Assembly (NCBI RefSeq): GCF_013055795.1
Contig: NZ_JABETO010000002.1
Location: forward strand, 67,738 to 131,737
DNA: 64,000 bases
Source: Streptomyces sp. I05A-00742
GTDB lineage: Bacteria > Actinomycetota > Actinomycetes > Streptomycetales > Streptomycetaceae
Reading direction: 5' to 3'
Shown here: piece after piece, positions 9,165 to 17,332 of the stretch
Layout of the letters: every line of letters begins with the position of its first letter
Numbering within the stretch: position 1 is the stretch's first letter
Notes under the pieces: generated by a model
Seen by the model: only the letters and a program-made list of their open reading frames with translations
What the model was told of the DNA's origin: nothing
Databases searched by the model: none
Program-made: the position numbers and the translations under genes

Positions 9165-9221
9165 CCCCGGCGGTGCCGCGGCCCGCCGTCGCCCGCACCG
9201 GATTCTGGAGAGGCATCGCGC

Positions 9222-10409
9222 ATGCGCACCACCGTCGGCATCATCGGGGCCGGCCCCGCCGGCCTCCTGCTCGCCCGGCTGCTGCGCCGGGCGGGCGTCG
9301 ACTGCGTGGTGCTGGAGGCGCGCGACCGGGCGCACGTCGGGCGGCGGCAGCGGGCCGCCCTCCTCGAACAGGGGACGGTGGACGTCCTCCGGGCCTGCGG
9401 CGCCGCCTCCCGGCTCGACCGGGAGGGCGTACGGCACGACGGCTTCGAGCTGCGCCACGGGGACCGCGCGCACCGGTTCGACGTGGCGTCGCTGACCGGC
9501 GGCCGGGCCAACACGCTGTACCCGCAGACCGAGATCGTCAAGGACCTGACCGCGCTCGCGGAGGCCGACGGAACGCCCCTGCTCTTCGGCGCCCCGGTGA
9601 CCTCCGTGGACGGAACCGAAGGCGACCGGCCCGTGCTGCGCTACACCCACCGGGGGCGCGAGGAGACGCTGGAGTGCGACTGGGTGGCGGGCTGCGACGG
9701 CTCGTACGGCGTCGCCCGCAGGACCGCGTTCGCCTCCGGCCGCGCCCGGCTGTACGAGCGGACCTACCCCTACGCGTGGCTGGGCGTCTTCGCCGACGCC
9801 CCGCCCTCCTCCGACGAGCTGGTCCTGGCCTCCCACGAGCGCGGCTTCGCCCTCCACAGCATGCGGTCGCCGGCCGTCTCCCGGCTCTACCTCCAGGTCC
9901 CGGCCGGCACCAAGCCGGACGAGTGGCCCGACGACCGGCTCTGGGCCGAGCTCGACGCCCGGCTGGCCGTGGCGGAACGGCCGCTCCAGCAGGGCCCGGT
10001 GACCGACCGGAGCGTCATCCCGCTGCGCGGCCAGGTGGTCGAGCCGATGCGCCTCGGCCGGCTGCTGCTGGCCGGTGACGCCGCCCACCTCGTCCCGCCC
10101 ACCGGCGCCAAGGGCCTCAACCTCGCCGTCGCGGACGTCGTCACCATGGCCCGGGGCTTCGCCCACCGGCGGCGGACCGGCTCGACCGCGCTCCTGGACC
10201 GGTACTCGGAGCTCTGTCTGCGCCGGGTGTGGCAGGTGCAGCAGTTCTCGCACGCCATGACGGTCCTGCTGCACCCGGGGCCGGACGACGACTCCTACGA
10301 CCGGCGGCTGCGCGGGACCCGGCTCGACCGGCTCGCGCACGGCACGGCGGCCGCCGCCGAGTTCGCCGAGAACTACGCGGGGCTGCCGATGGACGCGCCC
10401 GTCGTCTGA
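9222..10409 (+). CDS. pobA: 4-hydroxybenzoate 3-monooxygenase
   Basis: The 395-residue flavoprotein hydroxylates 4-hydroxybenzoate to protocatechuate using NAD(P)H and O2. It shows the FAD motif GIIGAGPAGLLLARLL, the DG motif CDGSYGVARR and the ribityl-binding segment GDAAHLVPPTGAKGLNLA characteristic of PobA. The segment after the FAD fold reads GRRQRAALLEQG, where Pseudomonas PobA has GRIRAGVLEQG. That shift near the pyridine-nucleotide arginines may affect cofactor preference. It lies 57 bp after pcaF and 44 bp before pcaH, so it feeds substrate directly to PcaHG. Confidence 0.93.
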   Translation: MRTTVGIIGAGPAGLLLARLLRRAGVDCVVLEARDRAHVGRRQRAALLEQGTVDVLRACGAASRLDREGVRHDGFELRHGDRAHRFDVASLTGGRANTLYPQTEIVKDLTALAEADGTPLLFGAPVTSVDGTEGDRPVLRYTHRGREETLECDWVAGCDGSYGVARRTAFASGRARLYERTYPYAWLGVFADAPPSSDELVLASHERGFALHSMRSPAVSRLYLQVPAGTKPDEWPDDRLWAELDARLAVAERPLQQGPVTDRSVIPLRGQVVEPMRLGRLLLAGDAAHLVPPTGAKGLNLAVADVVTMARGFAHRRRTGSTALLDRYSELCLRRVWQVQQFSHAMTVLLHPGPDDDSYDRRLRGTRLDRLAHGTAAAAEFAENYAGLPMDAPVV

Positions 10410-10453
10410 CGGCCGCGCGGGTCGCCCCGGCCGCCCCTGGGTAGCCACAGCCC

Positions 10454-11137
10454 ATGACGGCACCCTTCGACACCGCGCCGGCCCCGTACGGGGGCATACC
10501 GCAGAGACGGCCCCAGCACCCGCCGGTGCCCCTGTTGTCGGATCCCGACGCGGTCGAACTGACCGGCCCGGTCTTCGGCATCGCCGACGTGGGCCCCTAC
10601 GACTCCGATCTGACCCGGCAGCACCCTGGCGAGCCGATCGGCGAACGCATCACCGTCCGCGGGTGTGTGACGGACCGTCACGGCCGTCCGGTGCGCGGCC
10701 AGCTCGTCGAGCTGTGGCAGGCCAACGCGGCGGGCCGCTACGCCCACCCGGCCGACCGGCACCCCGCCCCGCTGGACCCCAACTTCACCGGCGCGGGCCG
10801 CTGCCTCACCGACGACGAGGGCCGCTACCGCTTCACCACCATCCGGCCCGGCGCCTACCCCCAGGACGACCGCTCCTCCGTCTGGCGCCCGGCGCACCTG
10901 CACTTCTCGCTCTTCGGCACGGCCTTCGCCCAACGGCTCGTGACCCAGATGTACTTCCCGGGCGACCCGCTGCTCGCCCACGACGCGATCGCCCGTACCG
11001 TCCCGGACCCCGCCGCCCGCGAGCGGCTGATCGCCTCCTACGACCCGGCCCTCAACGTCCCGGGCCACGCGCTGGGCTACCGCTGGGACATCGTGCTGGG
11101 CGGCCCGGCCGCGACCTGGACCGAGGGGGAGCACTGA
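10454..11137 (+). CDS. pcaH: Protocatechuate 3,4-dioxygenase beta subunit
   Basis: The 227-residue beta subunit carries the ferric iron of the intradiol dioxygenase that opens protocatechuate to 3-carboxy-cis,cis-muconate. The Tyr in IRPGAYPQ and the HxH pair in WRPAHLHFSLFG are the expected iron ligands, with the N-terminal beta-subunit extension present. Its TGA overlaps the ATG of pcaG (TGATG), which indicates translational coupling of the two subunits. Confidence 0.95.
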   Translation: MTAPFDTAPAPYGGIPQRRPQHPPVPLLSDPDAVELTGPVFGIADVGPYDSDLTRQHPGEPIGERITVRGCVTDRHGRPVRGQLVELWQANAAGRYAHPADRHPAPLDPNFTGAGRCLTDDEGRYRFTTIRPGAYPQDDRSSVWRPAHLHFSLFGTAFAQRLVTQMYFPGDPLLAHDAIARTVPDPAARERLIASYDPALNVPGHALGYRWDIVLGGPAATWTEGEH

Positions 11138-11676
11138 TGCCGACGGCACCCGGCACCCCGTCCCAGACGTCCGGCCCGTACTCCGGGCTCGGCCTGCCCT
11201 TCCCCGGCGGCGGCGACCTCGTCCCCGCCGGGCACCCCGGGGCGGTCGCCCTGCACGGCCTCGTCCTCGACGGCGAGGGCGCGCCCGTGCCCGGGGCGCT
11301 GCTGGAGTTCTGGCAGCCGGGGCCGGACGGCTCCCGCGCGGGCGCCCCCGGCAGCCTCCGCCGCGACGGCCTGACGTTCACCGGCTTCGCCCGCGTCGCC
11401 ACCCGCGGCGACGGCCACTACGTGCTGCGCACGCTGCTGCCCGGCGGTGTCCCGTACGTGTCCGTGTGCCTGCACGTCCGGGGGCTCCAGCGGCACCTGT
11501 TCACGCGGGCGTACTTCTCGGAGCCTTCGGACGATCCGCTGCTCGCCGCGGTTCCGGAGGAGCGGCGGGGGACTCTCCTGGCCGTTCCCGAGAAGCGGGG
11601 GGCGGGCGGCTGCCCGGTTTATCGGTTCGATGTGCGGCTGCGGGGCGAGGGGGAAACGGTTTTCCTGACGGTTTGA
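11137..11676 (+). CDS. pcaG: Protocatechuate 3,4-dioxygenase alpha subunit
   Basis: The 179-residue alpha subunit pairs with PcaH and completes the active-site pocket, but does not keep the full iron-ligand set. The opening SQTSGPYSGLGLPFPGG and the core LVLDGEGAPVPGALLEFWQPG are typical. It is slightly shorter than many PcaG proteins (about 190-200). The operon ends here: the next DNA is a palindromic intergenic element, and pcaB, pcaL/CD and pcaIJ are absent. Codon bias weakens in the last 100 bp (TTT, TAT, GTT codons appear). Confidence 0.92.
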   Translation: MPTAPGTPSQTSGPYSGLGLPFPGGGDLVPAGHPGAVALHGLVLDGEGAPVPGALLEFWQPGPDGSRAGAPGSLRRDGLTFTGFARVATRGDGHYVLRTLLPGGVPYVSVCLHVRGLQRHLFTRAYFSEPSDDPLLAAVPEERRGTLLAVPEKRGAGGCPVYRFDVRLRGEGETVFLTV

Positions 11677-11803
11677 GGGGTGCCCCGGTCCCTCCCCTTC
11701 ACCGCTTCTTGCGGGGGCAAGCCCCCGCACCCCCCGAGCGCGCCTGCGGCGCGCGTCCTCAAACGCCGGACGGGCCATTCGGCCCGTCCGGCCCCGAACA
11801 CCC
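11677..11803. repeat. Palindromic intergenic element, copy 1 (acts as terminator)
   Basis: This is one half-element, beginning GGGGTGCCCCGGTCCC and ending in a hairpin at 11765-11792 with a 12-bp stem (GCCGGACGGGCC) and an ATTC loop. It separates the convergent ends of pcaG and hemE and can stop transcription in both directions. Related copies are at about 15.8, 22.3 and 29.6 kb. Confidence 0.8.
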
Positions 11804-12868
11804 CTAGCGCGCCGTCCGCTCGTGCACGAACTCCACCAGCCGCGTCAGCGCCTCCGGCTCCGTCGTCGGCAGCACCCCGTGCCCGAGGTTGAAGACGTGC
11901 CCCTCCAGTCCGCGGGCCGCCTCCAGGACGTCGGCCGCCTTGGCCTCCACCGCCTCACGCGGGGCGAAGAGCACGGCCGGGTCCAGGTTGCCCTGGATCG
12001 CCTTGCCGGGGCCGACCCGCCGGGCGGCCTCGTCCAGCGGCACCCGCCAGTCCGCGCCCACGACGTCCGCGCCCGCCTCGCCCATGAGGCCGAGCAGCTC
12101 GCCGGTGCCCACTCCGAAGTGGATGCGCGGCACGCCGTAGCCGGCGACCGCGTCGAAGACCTTGCTGGAGGCGGGCATCACATGGCGGCGGTAGTCGGCC
12201 GGGGCGAGGGCGCCGACCCAGGAGTCGAAGAGCTGCACCGCGGAGGCGCCCGCCTCGATCTGGACCTTGAGGAAGGCGGCGGTGATGTCCGCGAGGCGGT
12301 CCATCAGGTCGGCCCAGAGCTCCGGGTCGCCGTACATCATCGCCTTGGTGTGCTCGTGGTTGCGCGAGGGGCCGCCCTCGACCAGGTAGCTGGCGAGGGT
12401 GAAGGGCGCCCCGGCGAAGCCGATGAGCGGGGTGGCGTCCAGCTCGGCGGTGAGCATCCGGACGGCCTCGGTCACATACGCCACGTCGCCGGCCTCCAGC
12501 GGGCGCAGCCGCTCCAGGTCGGCGCGGGTGCGGATGGGCCGCTCGACGACCGGTCCGACGCCGGGCTTGATGTCGAGGTCGATGCCGATGGCCTTCAGCG
12601 GGACGACGATGTCGCTGAAGAAGATGGCGGCGTCGACGTCGTGCCGGCGCACCGGCTGGAGGGTGATCTCGGTGACGAGCTCGGGCCGCATGCAGGACTC
12701 CAGCATGGGGATGCCCGCGCGGACCTTGCGGTACTCGGGGAGCGAGCGGCCCGCCTGCCGCATGAACCACACCGGGGTGTGCGGCACGGGCTCGCGCCGG
12801 CACGCCCGCAGGAAGGCCGAATCGTATGCCGCGCCGCGGCCCGTCTGCTGCTCGCCCATCTCACTCAT
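11804..12868 (-). CDS. hemE: Uroporphyrinogen III decarboxylase
   Basis: The 354-residue enzyme decarboxylates the four acetate groups of uroporphyrinogen III to give coproporphyrinogen III, the substrate of HemY. The signature [15 protein letters not shown] near residue 35 contains the Arg residues that bind the substrate, and IFFSDIVVP supplies the catalytic Asp. [12 protein letters not shown] and [10 protein letters not shown] are also canonical. It is monocistronic and divergent from the DUF3000 gene, about 4 kb from hemY-hemQ with the pca operon between them. Confidence 0.97.
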   Translation of the reverse strand: MSEMGEQQTGRGAAYDSAFLRACRREPVPHTPVWFMRQAGRSLPEYRKVRAGIPMLESCMRPELVTEITLQPVRRHDVDAAIFFSDIVVPLKAIGIDLDIKPGVGPVVERPIRTRADLERLRPLEAGDVAYVTEAVRMLTAELDATPLIGFAGAPFTLASYLVEGGPSRNHEHTKAMMYGDPELWADLMDRLADITAAFLKVQIEAGASAVQLFDSWVGALAPADYRRHVMPASSKVFDAVAGYGVPRIHFGVGTGELLGLMGEAGADVVGADWRVPLDEAARRVGPGKAIQGNLDPAVLFAPREAVEAKAADVLEAARGLEGHVFNLGHGVLPTTEPEALTRLVEFVHERTAR

Positions 12869-12959
12869 GCCCCAAATCTTCGCACGGGCCGAACGAGTGA
12901 CCCGCGCATGTGGGTGTCCCTACCCGGAACCGGCGGTCGTTCCGCCTAGTCTTCCGGGC

Positions 12960-13622
12960 ATGGCTGCGGCGCACGGACACCACGAGGACAGTCCGGACGA
13001 CGTGGGTGGGGAGGGCTCCCCGTCCGTCTTCCGGCAGGCGGTCGCCGGGCTGCAGGGCGTACTCCTGCGGCCCGAGATCGAACTCGACGCCACCCCGCCG
13101 CCCCAGCGGCTGGCCCCCTTCTCCTACGCACTGGAGGCGGCGGTCGTGGTGGACGACGAGGAACTGGCGGACGGGCGGCTGATCCTGCTGCACGATCCGG
13201 CGGGACACGAGGCATGGGGAGGGACCTTCCGGCTGGTGACACTGGTCCACGCGGACCTGGAGGAGGAGATGGCGGCGGACCCGCTGCTGCCCGAGGTGTG
13301 CTGGTCCTGGCTGACCGGGGCGCTGGAGGCGCGCCGGGTGCCGTACGCGGCGCCGAGCGGCACGGTGACCCGGGCCGGCTCGCACTACTTCGGCGGGCTG
13401 CGGGAGCGGCCACCCTCCACGCAGATCGAGATCCGGGCGTCGTGGTCGCCGATCGAGCCGGGCGGGCAGGGCGCCGGCGGCGCGCGGTCCGCGCCCGACA
13501 CGGCGGCCCATCTGTCGGCCTGGTGCGACCTGCTCTGCCAGATCGCCGGACTGCCGCCCGGCGGGGCGCCGGAGGCCGGGATCGTGACGCTGCCTCAGCG
13601 GCGGGGGCCGCAGAGCCGCTGA
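12960..13622 (+). CDS. DUF3000 family protein
   Basis: The 220-residue protein has no signal or membrane segment and matches the actinobacterial DUF3000 family, which has no known function. Its recognisable core runs from about residue 22 (FRQAVAGLQGVLLRPEIEL) through LVTLVHADLEEEMAADPLLPEVCWSWLTGAL to TQIEIRASW. The ATG at 12960 is supported by the divergent spacing to hemE (91 bp). Its place between hemE and rnd is conserved in Streptomyces to my knowledge, which suggests a housekeeping role, but sequence shows no catalytic motif. Confidence 0.85.
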   Translation: MAAAHGHHEDSPDDVGGEGSPSVFRQAVAGLQGVLLRPEIELDATPPPQRLAPFSYALEAAVVVDDEELADGRLILLHDPAGHEAWGGTFRLVTLVHADLEEEMAADPLLPEVCWSWLTGALEARRVPYAAPSGTVTRAGSHYFGGLRERPPSTQIEIRASWSPIEPGGQGAGGARSAPDTAAHLSAWCDLLCQIAGLPPGGAPEAGIVTLPQRRGPQSR

Positions 13623-13654
13623 CCGGGCCACCCCGAGGCGTAGCCGGAATTGCC

Positions 13655-13676
13655 CGAATTGTTACTCATCAATTCG
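13655..13676. promoter_or_regulatory. 22-bp inverted repeat upstream of the response regulator
   Basis: CGAATTG at 13655-13661 and CAATTCG at 13670-13676 are perfect arms around 8 bp, with an extra GAATTG half-site at 13647-13652. This AT-rich block stands out in the high-GC background, 120 bp before the response regulator gene. It could be that regulator's own binding site; this is inference. Confidence 0.5.
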
Positions 13677-13796
13677 TGATCATTCCCTAAAGCCGGGCGG
13701 TTTGTCTGCCGAAGGAGCTTGTGACCCTTCCCGTACGGATCGCCCCGGCTTACCCAAAAGTCGGCACCCGTCCCCGCCACTCCCTCTGGAGGCCTG

Positions 13797-14456
13797 GTGT
13801 CCGTTCTCCTTGAGCAACCTGCGAGCCTCGCCTATCGCCCGACGAAGCCGACCGCCATGGTCGTCGTCGCCGACCCCCGCGTCCGGTCCACCGTCACCCG
13901 CCACCTCTGGGCGCTGGGGGTGCGGGACGTGATCGAGGCCTCGTCCATCGCGGAGGCCCGGCCCCGCATCAGCAGCCCGCGCGACATCTGCGTCGCCGAC
14001 GTCCACCTCCCCGACGGCTCCGGACTGACCCTGCTGTCCGAGACCCGCGCCGCGGGCTGGCCCAACGGGCTCGCCCTCTCCGCCGCCGACGACATCGGCG
14101 CCGTGCGCAACGCCCTCGCGGGCGGCGTCAAAGGCTATGTCGTCACCGGGACCCGCACCAATCTCGGCGTTCCCGGCCGGCCCGGCCTCTCGCCCATCGG
14201 CGCGGCCGCCGCGCGGATGCAGCGCCGCCCGCCCGGCGCACCCGGCCACCCCGGCGGCTACCGCGAGCTGTCCGGCCGTGAGGTCGAGGTCCTGCGGCTG
14301 GTTGCGGAGGGCCAGTCGAACAAGGCCATCGGCGTCTCCATGGGCCTGTCCGCCCTCACCGTCAAGAGCCACCTCGCCCGGATCGCCCGCAAGCTGGGCA
14401 CCGGCGACCGGGCCGGAATGGTCGCCGTGGCCCTGCGCACCGGCATCATCCACTGA
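13797..14456 (+). CDS. Orphan NarL/LuxR-type response regulator
   Basis: The 219-residue protein has a receiver domain (residues about 18-125) and a LuxR helix-turn-helix (LSGREVEVLRLVAEGQSNKA to the recognition helix ALTVKSHLARI). The receiver keeps the likely phospho-acceptor Asp (VADVHLPDGSG), a Ser at the Thr position (ALSAADD) and the Lys in GVKGYV. The first acidic pair is reduced to one Asp (VVVADPR), so phosphorylation may be weak or absent. No kinase gene is adjacent. GTG at 13797 follows TCTGGAGG. Confidence 0.9.
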   Translation: MSVLLEQPASLAYRPTKPTAMVVVADPRVRSTVTRHLWALGVRDVIEASSIAEARPRISSPRDICVADVHLPDGSGLTLLSETRAAGWPNGLALSAADDIGAVRNALAGGVKGYVVTGTRTNLGVPGRPGLSPIGAAAARMQRRPPGAPGHPGGYRELSGREVEVLRLVAEGQSNKAIGVSMGLSALTVKSHLARIARKLGTGDRAGMVAVALRTGIIH

Positions 14457-14473
14457 CCGCGCTCGTCGCCCAC

Positions 14474-14503
14474 GCCCGCCGACGGAACGTTCCGTCGGCG
14501 GGC
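14474..14503. terminator. 30-bp perfect palindromic terminator
   Basis: GCCCGCCGACGGAAC is directly followed by its exact complement, giving a 15-bp stem 17 bp after the response regulator stop codon. It separates the regulator from rnd. Confidence 0.85.
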
Positions 14504-14531
14504 TTCCGTCATCCCCGGATACCCTTGACCG

Positions 14532-15809
14532 GTGACCGACGCCCAAGAGACCGCAGCAGACCCACCACTGCGAACCACCGGGGGCGCCCCCCCGGACGAC
14601 GTCGATTCGGCGCCGATCCCTCTGCTGGAGCCACGTGAGGGCATTCCCCCGGTCGTCGCCGACCGCGACGCCCTCGCCGCCGTCGTCGCCGCCTTCGCCG
14701 GGGGCCGCGGGCCCGTGGCCGTCGACGCCGAGCGCGCCTCCGGCTACCGCTACGGGCAGCGCGCCTACCTCGTCCAGCTGCGCCGCGAGGGGGCCGGTTC
14801 GGCCCTGATCGACCCCGTCGGCTGCCCCGACCTCTCCGCGCTCGGCGAGGCCATCGGCGACGCCGAGTGGGTGCTGCACGCCGCCACCCAGGACCTGCCC
14901 TGCCTTCGGGAGATAGGGATGGCCCCGGCCCGGCTCTTCGACACCGAGCTGGCCGGACGGCTCGCGGGCTTCGCCCGGGTGGGACTCGGCGCCATGGTCG
15001 AGAACGTCCTCGGCTACGCCCTGGAGAAGGGGCACTCCGCCGTCGACTGGTCCACCCGCCCGCTGCCCGAGCCCTGGCTGCGCTACGCCGCGCTCGACGT
15101 GGAGCTGCTGGTCGACCTGCGGAACGCGCTGGAGAAGGAGCTCGACCGGCAGGGCAAGCTGGAGTGGGCCCACCAGGAGTTCGACGCGATCGCCTCCGCG
15201 CCCCCGGCCCCGCCCCGCAAGGACCCCTGGCGGCGCACCTCCGGCATGCACAAGGTGCGCCGGCGCCGGCAGATGGCCGTGGTCCGCGAGCTGTGGACCG
15301 CGCGCGACCAGATCGCGCAGCGGCGCGATGTGTCGCCCGGCAAGGTGCTGGGCGACACCGCGATCATCGAGGCCGCGCTGAACATGCCGCCCAACGCGCA
15401 CGCCCTCGCCGCACTGCCCGGGTTCGGGCAGCGGATGAGCCGGCGTCAGCTGGAGCAGTGGCAGGCCGCTGTCGACCGCGCCCGCGCGGTACCGGAGTCC
15501 GAACTGCCGCAGCCGGGACAGCCGCTGACCGGTCCTCCGCCGCCGCGCGCCTGGGCGGACAAGGATCCCGTCGCGGCGGCGCGGCTCTCGGCGGCGCGGG
15601 CCGCGGTGTCGGCGCTGGCGGAGCGGCTGACGATGCCTCAGGAGAATCTGATCACGCCGGATACGGTGCGGCGGGTTTGCTGGGAGCCGCCTCGGGATCT
15701 CTCGCCGGAGGTTGTGGCGGCGGCGCTCGCCGGCCATGGCGCCCGCCCCTGGCAGGTGGAGCAGGTGACGCCGGTGCTGGTGCGGGCCCTGCGGGAGGCT
15801 TCTGTCTGA
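14532..15809 (+). CDS. rnd: Ribonuclease D family 3'-5' exonuclease
   Basis: The 425-residue protein has the DEDD exonuclease domain at about residues 45-215: VAVDAERASGYRYGQRAYLVQL (Exo I), LHAATQDLPCL (Exo II) and LRYAALDVELLVDL (Exo III). An HRDC domain follows at about 235-315 (RRRRQMAVVRELWTARD). It should trim the 3' ends of structured RNAs such as tRNA precursors. The GTG at 14532 gives a normal N-terminal extension. The last 150 bp use more G/T-ending codons than the rest, next to the intergenic repeat. Confidence 0.93.
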   Translation: MTDAQETAADPPLRTTGGAPPDDVDSAPIPLLEPREGIPPVVADRDALAAVVAAFAGGRGPVAVDAERASGYRYGQRAYLVQLRREGAGSALIDPVGCPDLSALGEAIGDAEWVLHAATQDLPCLREIGMAPARLFDTELAGRLAGFARVGLGAMVENVLGYALEKGHSAVDWSTRPLPEPWLRYAALDVELLVDLRNALEKELDRQGKLEWAHQEFDAIASAPPAPPRKDPWRRTSGMHKVRRRRQMAVVRELWTARDQIAQRRDVSPGKVLGDTAIIEAALNMPPNAHALAALPGFGQRMSRRQLEQWQAAVDRARAVPESELPQPGQPLTGPPPPRAWADKDPVAAARLSAARAAVSALAERLTMPQENLITPDTVRRVCWEPPRDLSPEVVAAALAGHGARPWQVEQVTPVLVRALREASV

Positions 15810-15960
15810 GGGGGGTGCCCCGGTCCCGCCCTTTCACCGTTTCTTGCGGGGGCGCCCCCCGCACCCCCGAAGCGCGCTGCGCGCGCTGTCCTCAACCGCC
15901 GGACGGGCTGAAGTCAGCCCGTCCGGCGTTTGAGGACGCGCGCCGCAGGCGCGCTCACCC
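15810..15960. repeat. Palindromic intergenic element, copy 2 (rnd terminator)
   Basis: The left half again begins GGGGTGCCCCGGTCCC. It ends in a hairpin whose arms are at 15897-15911 and 15914-15928 (core CCGGACGGGCTGA), flanked by the paired ends GTCCTCAA and TTGAGGAC. Small GC hairpins follow (GCGCGCCGCAGGCGCGC-like). The rest of the 15.8-16.1 kb gap holds the fadA leader. Confidence 0.8.
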
Positions 15961-16024
15961 CGGGGGTGCGGGAAGCGCGGAATGTGACCTTCGCCGCTCC
16001 CGCCCGGAGGGCTGTGCAGCTTGG

Positions 16025-16041
16025 TTACCCGTAAGTAGCAT
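16025..16041 (+). promoter_or_regulatory. Candidate operator and -10 box before fadAB
   Basis: TTACCCGTAA (16025-16034) is a short palindrome immediately followed by TAGCAT (16036-16041), a plausible -10 box. A repressor bound here would block the fadAB promoter. No convincing -35 box is visible, so the promoter call is tentative. Confidence 0.4.
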
Positions 16042-16117
16042 GAGGGTGTCAGCCCGCACCGCGGCGGAGCCGTCCCGGCATGCCCGCGCAGCGATCCGCA
16101 CCTGGAGGAGAGCCAAC

Positions 16118-17332
16118 GTGCCTCGTACCGCTAGGGACGTCGTTTTCGTCGACGGCGTCCGCACCCCGTTCGGCAAGGCGGGCCCGAAGGGCATCTACCA
16201 CGAGACCCGCGCGGACGACCTGGTCGTCAAGTGCATACGGGAGCTGCTGCGCCGCAACCCCGACCTCGACCCGGGCCGGATCGAGGAGGTCGCGATCGCG
16301 GCGACCACGCAGATCGGCGACCAGGGCCTGACGCTGGGCCGCACGGCGGGCCTGCTGGCGGGTCTGCCGCAGTCGGTGCCGGGCTACTCCATCGACCGGA
16401 TGTGCGCCGGTGCGATGACCGCCGTGACGACGGTGGCGGGCAGCATCGCGTTCGGTGCCCTGGACCTGGCCGTCGCGGGCGGCGTGGAGCACATGGGCCG
16501 CCACCCGATGGGTGAGGGCGTGGACCCGAACCCGCGGTTCGTCTCCGAGAAGCTGGTGGACGAGTCCGCCCTCGTCATGGGGATGACGGCCGAGAACCTG
16601 CACGACCGCTTCCCGCAGCTGACCCGGGAGCGCTCGGACGCGTACGGTCTGCGCAGCCAGGAGAAGGCCGCCAAGGCGTACGCCGACGGCAAGATCCAGG
16701 CCGACCTGGTGCCGATCGCGATCCGCCGGACCAACCCGGAGACGGGTGAGACCGGTTGGGGTCTGGCGACGGCCGACGAGCCGATGCGCCCGAACACCAC
16801 CATGGAGGCGCTGGCGGGTCTGAAGACCCCCTTCCGCCCGCACGGCCGGGTCACGGCCGGCAACGCGTCCGGTCTCAACGACGGTGCCACCGCCTCGCTG
16901 ATCGCCGCCGAGGACGTGGCGCGCGAGCTGGGCCTGCCGGTGCGGATGCGTCTGGTGTCGTACGCCTTCGTGGGCGTCGAGCCCGAGGTGATGGGCTACG
17001 GCCCGATCCCGGCGACGGAGAAGGCCCTCGCCAAGGCGGGCCTGACCATCGACGACATCGGCCTGTTCGAGATGAACGAGGCCTACGCGGTGCAGGTCCT
17101 GGCGTTCCTGGACCACTACGGCATCGCCGACGACGACCCGCGCGTCAACCCGTACGGCGGCGCCATCGCGTTCGGCCACCCGCTGGCCTCCTCGGGCGTG
17201 CGCCTGATGACGCAGCTGGCGCGGCACTTCGAGGAGCAGCCGCACGTCCGCTACGGCATCACCTCCATGTGCGTGGGCTTCGGCATGGGCGGAACGGTCA
17301 TCTGGGAGAACCCCCACTGGGAGGGCAAGTGA
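16118..17332 (+). CDS. fadA: Acetyl-CoA acyltransferase (beta-oxidation thiolase)
   Basis: The 404-residue thiolase cleaves 3-ketoacyl-CoA in fatty acid beta-oxidation. It has the nucleophilic Cys in IDRMCAGAMTA, NEAYAVQV, the His in IAFGHPLASSGVRL and the Cys of SMCVGFGMGG. GTG 16118 follows GGAGGAG at 16104. Its stop codon overlaps the start of fadB by four bases (GTGA), so the two subunits are coupled. It differs clearly from the PcaF thiolase at 8 kb, fitting a separate long-chain pathway. Confidence 0.95.
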   Translation: MPRTARDVVFVDGVRTPFGKAGPKGIYHETRADDLVVKCIRELLRRNPDLDPGRIEEVAIAATTQIGDQGLTLGRTAGLLAGLPQSVPGYSIDRMCAGAMTAVTTVAGSIAFGALDLAVAGGVEHMGRHPMGEGVDPNPRFVSEKLVDESALVMGMTAENLHDRFPQLTRERSDAYGLRSQEKAAKAYADGKIQADLVPIAIRRTNPETGETGWGLATADEPMRPNTTMEALAGLKTPFRPHGRVTAGNASGLNDGATASLIAAEDVARELGLPVRMRLVSYAFVGVEPEVMGYGPIPATEKALAKAGLTIDDIGLFEMNEAYAVQVLAFLDHYGIADDDPRVNPYGGAIAFGHPLASSGVRLMTQLARHFEEQPHVRYGITSMCVGFGMGGTVIWENPHWEGK

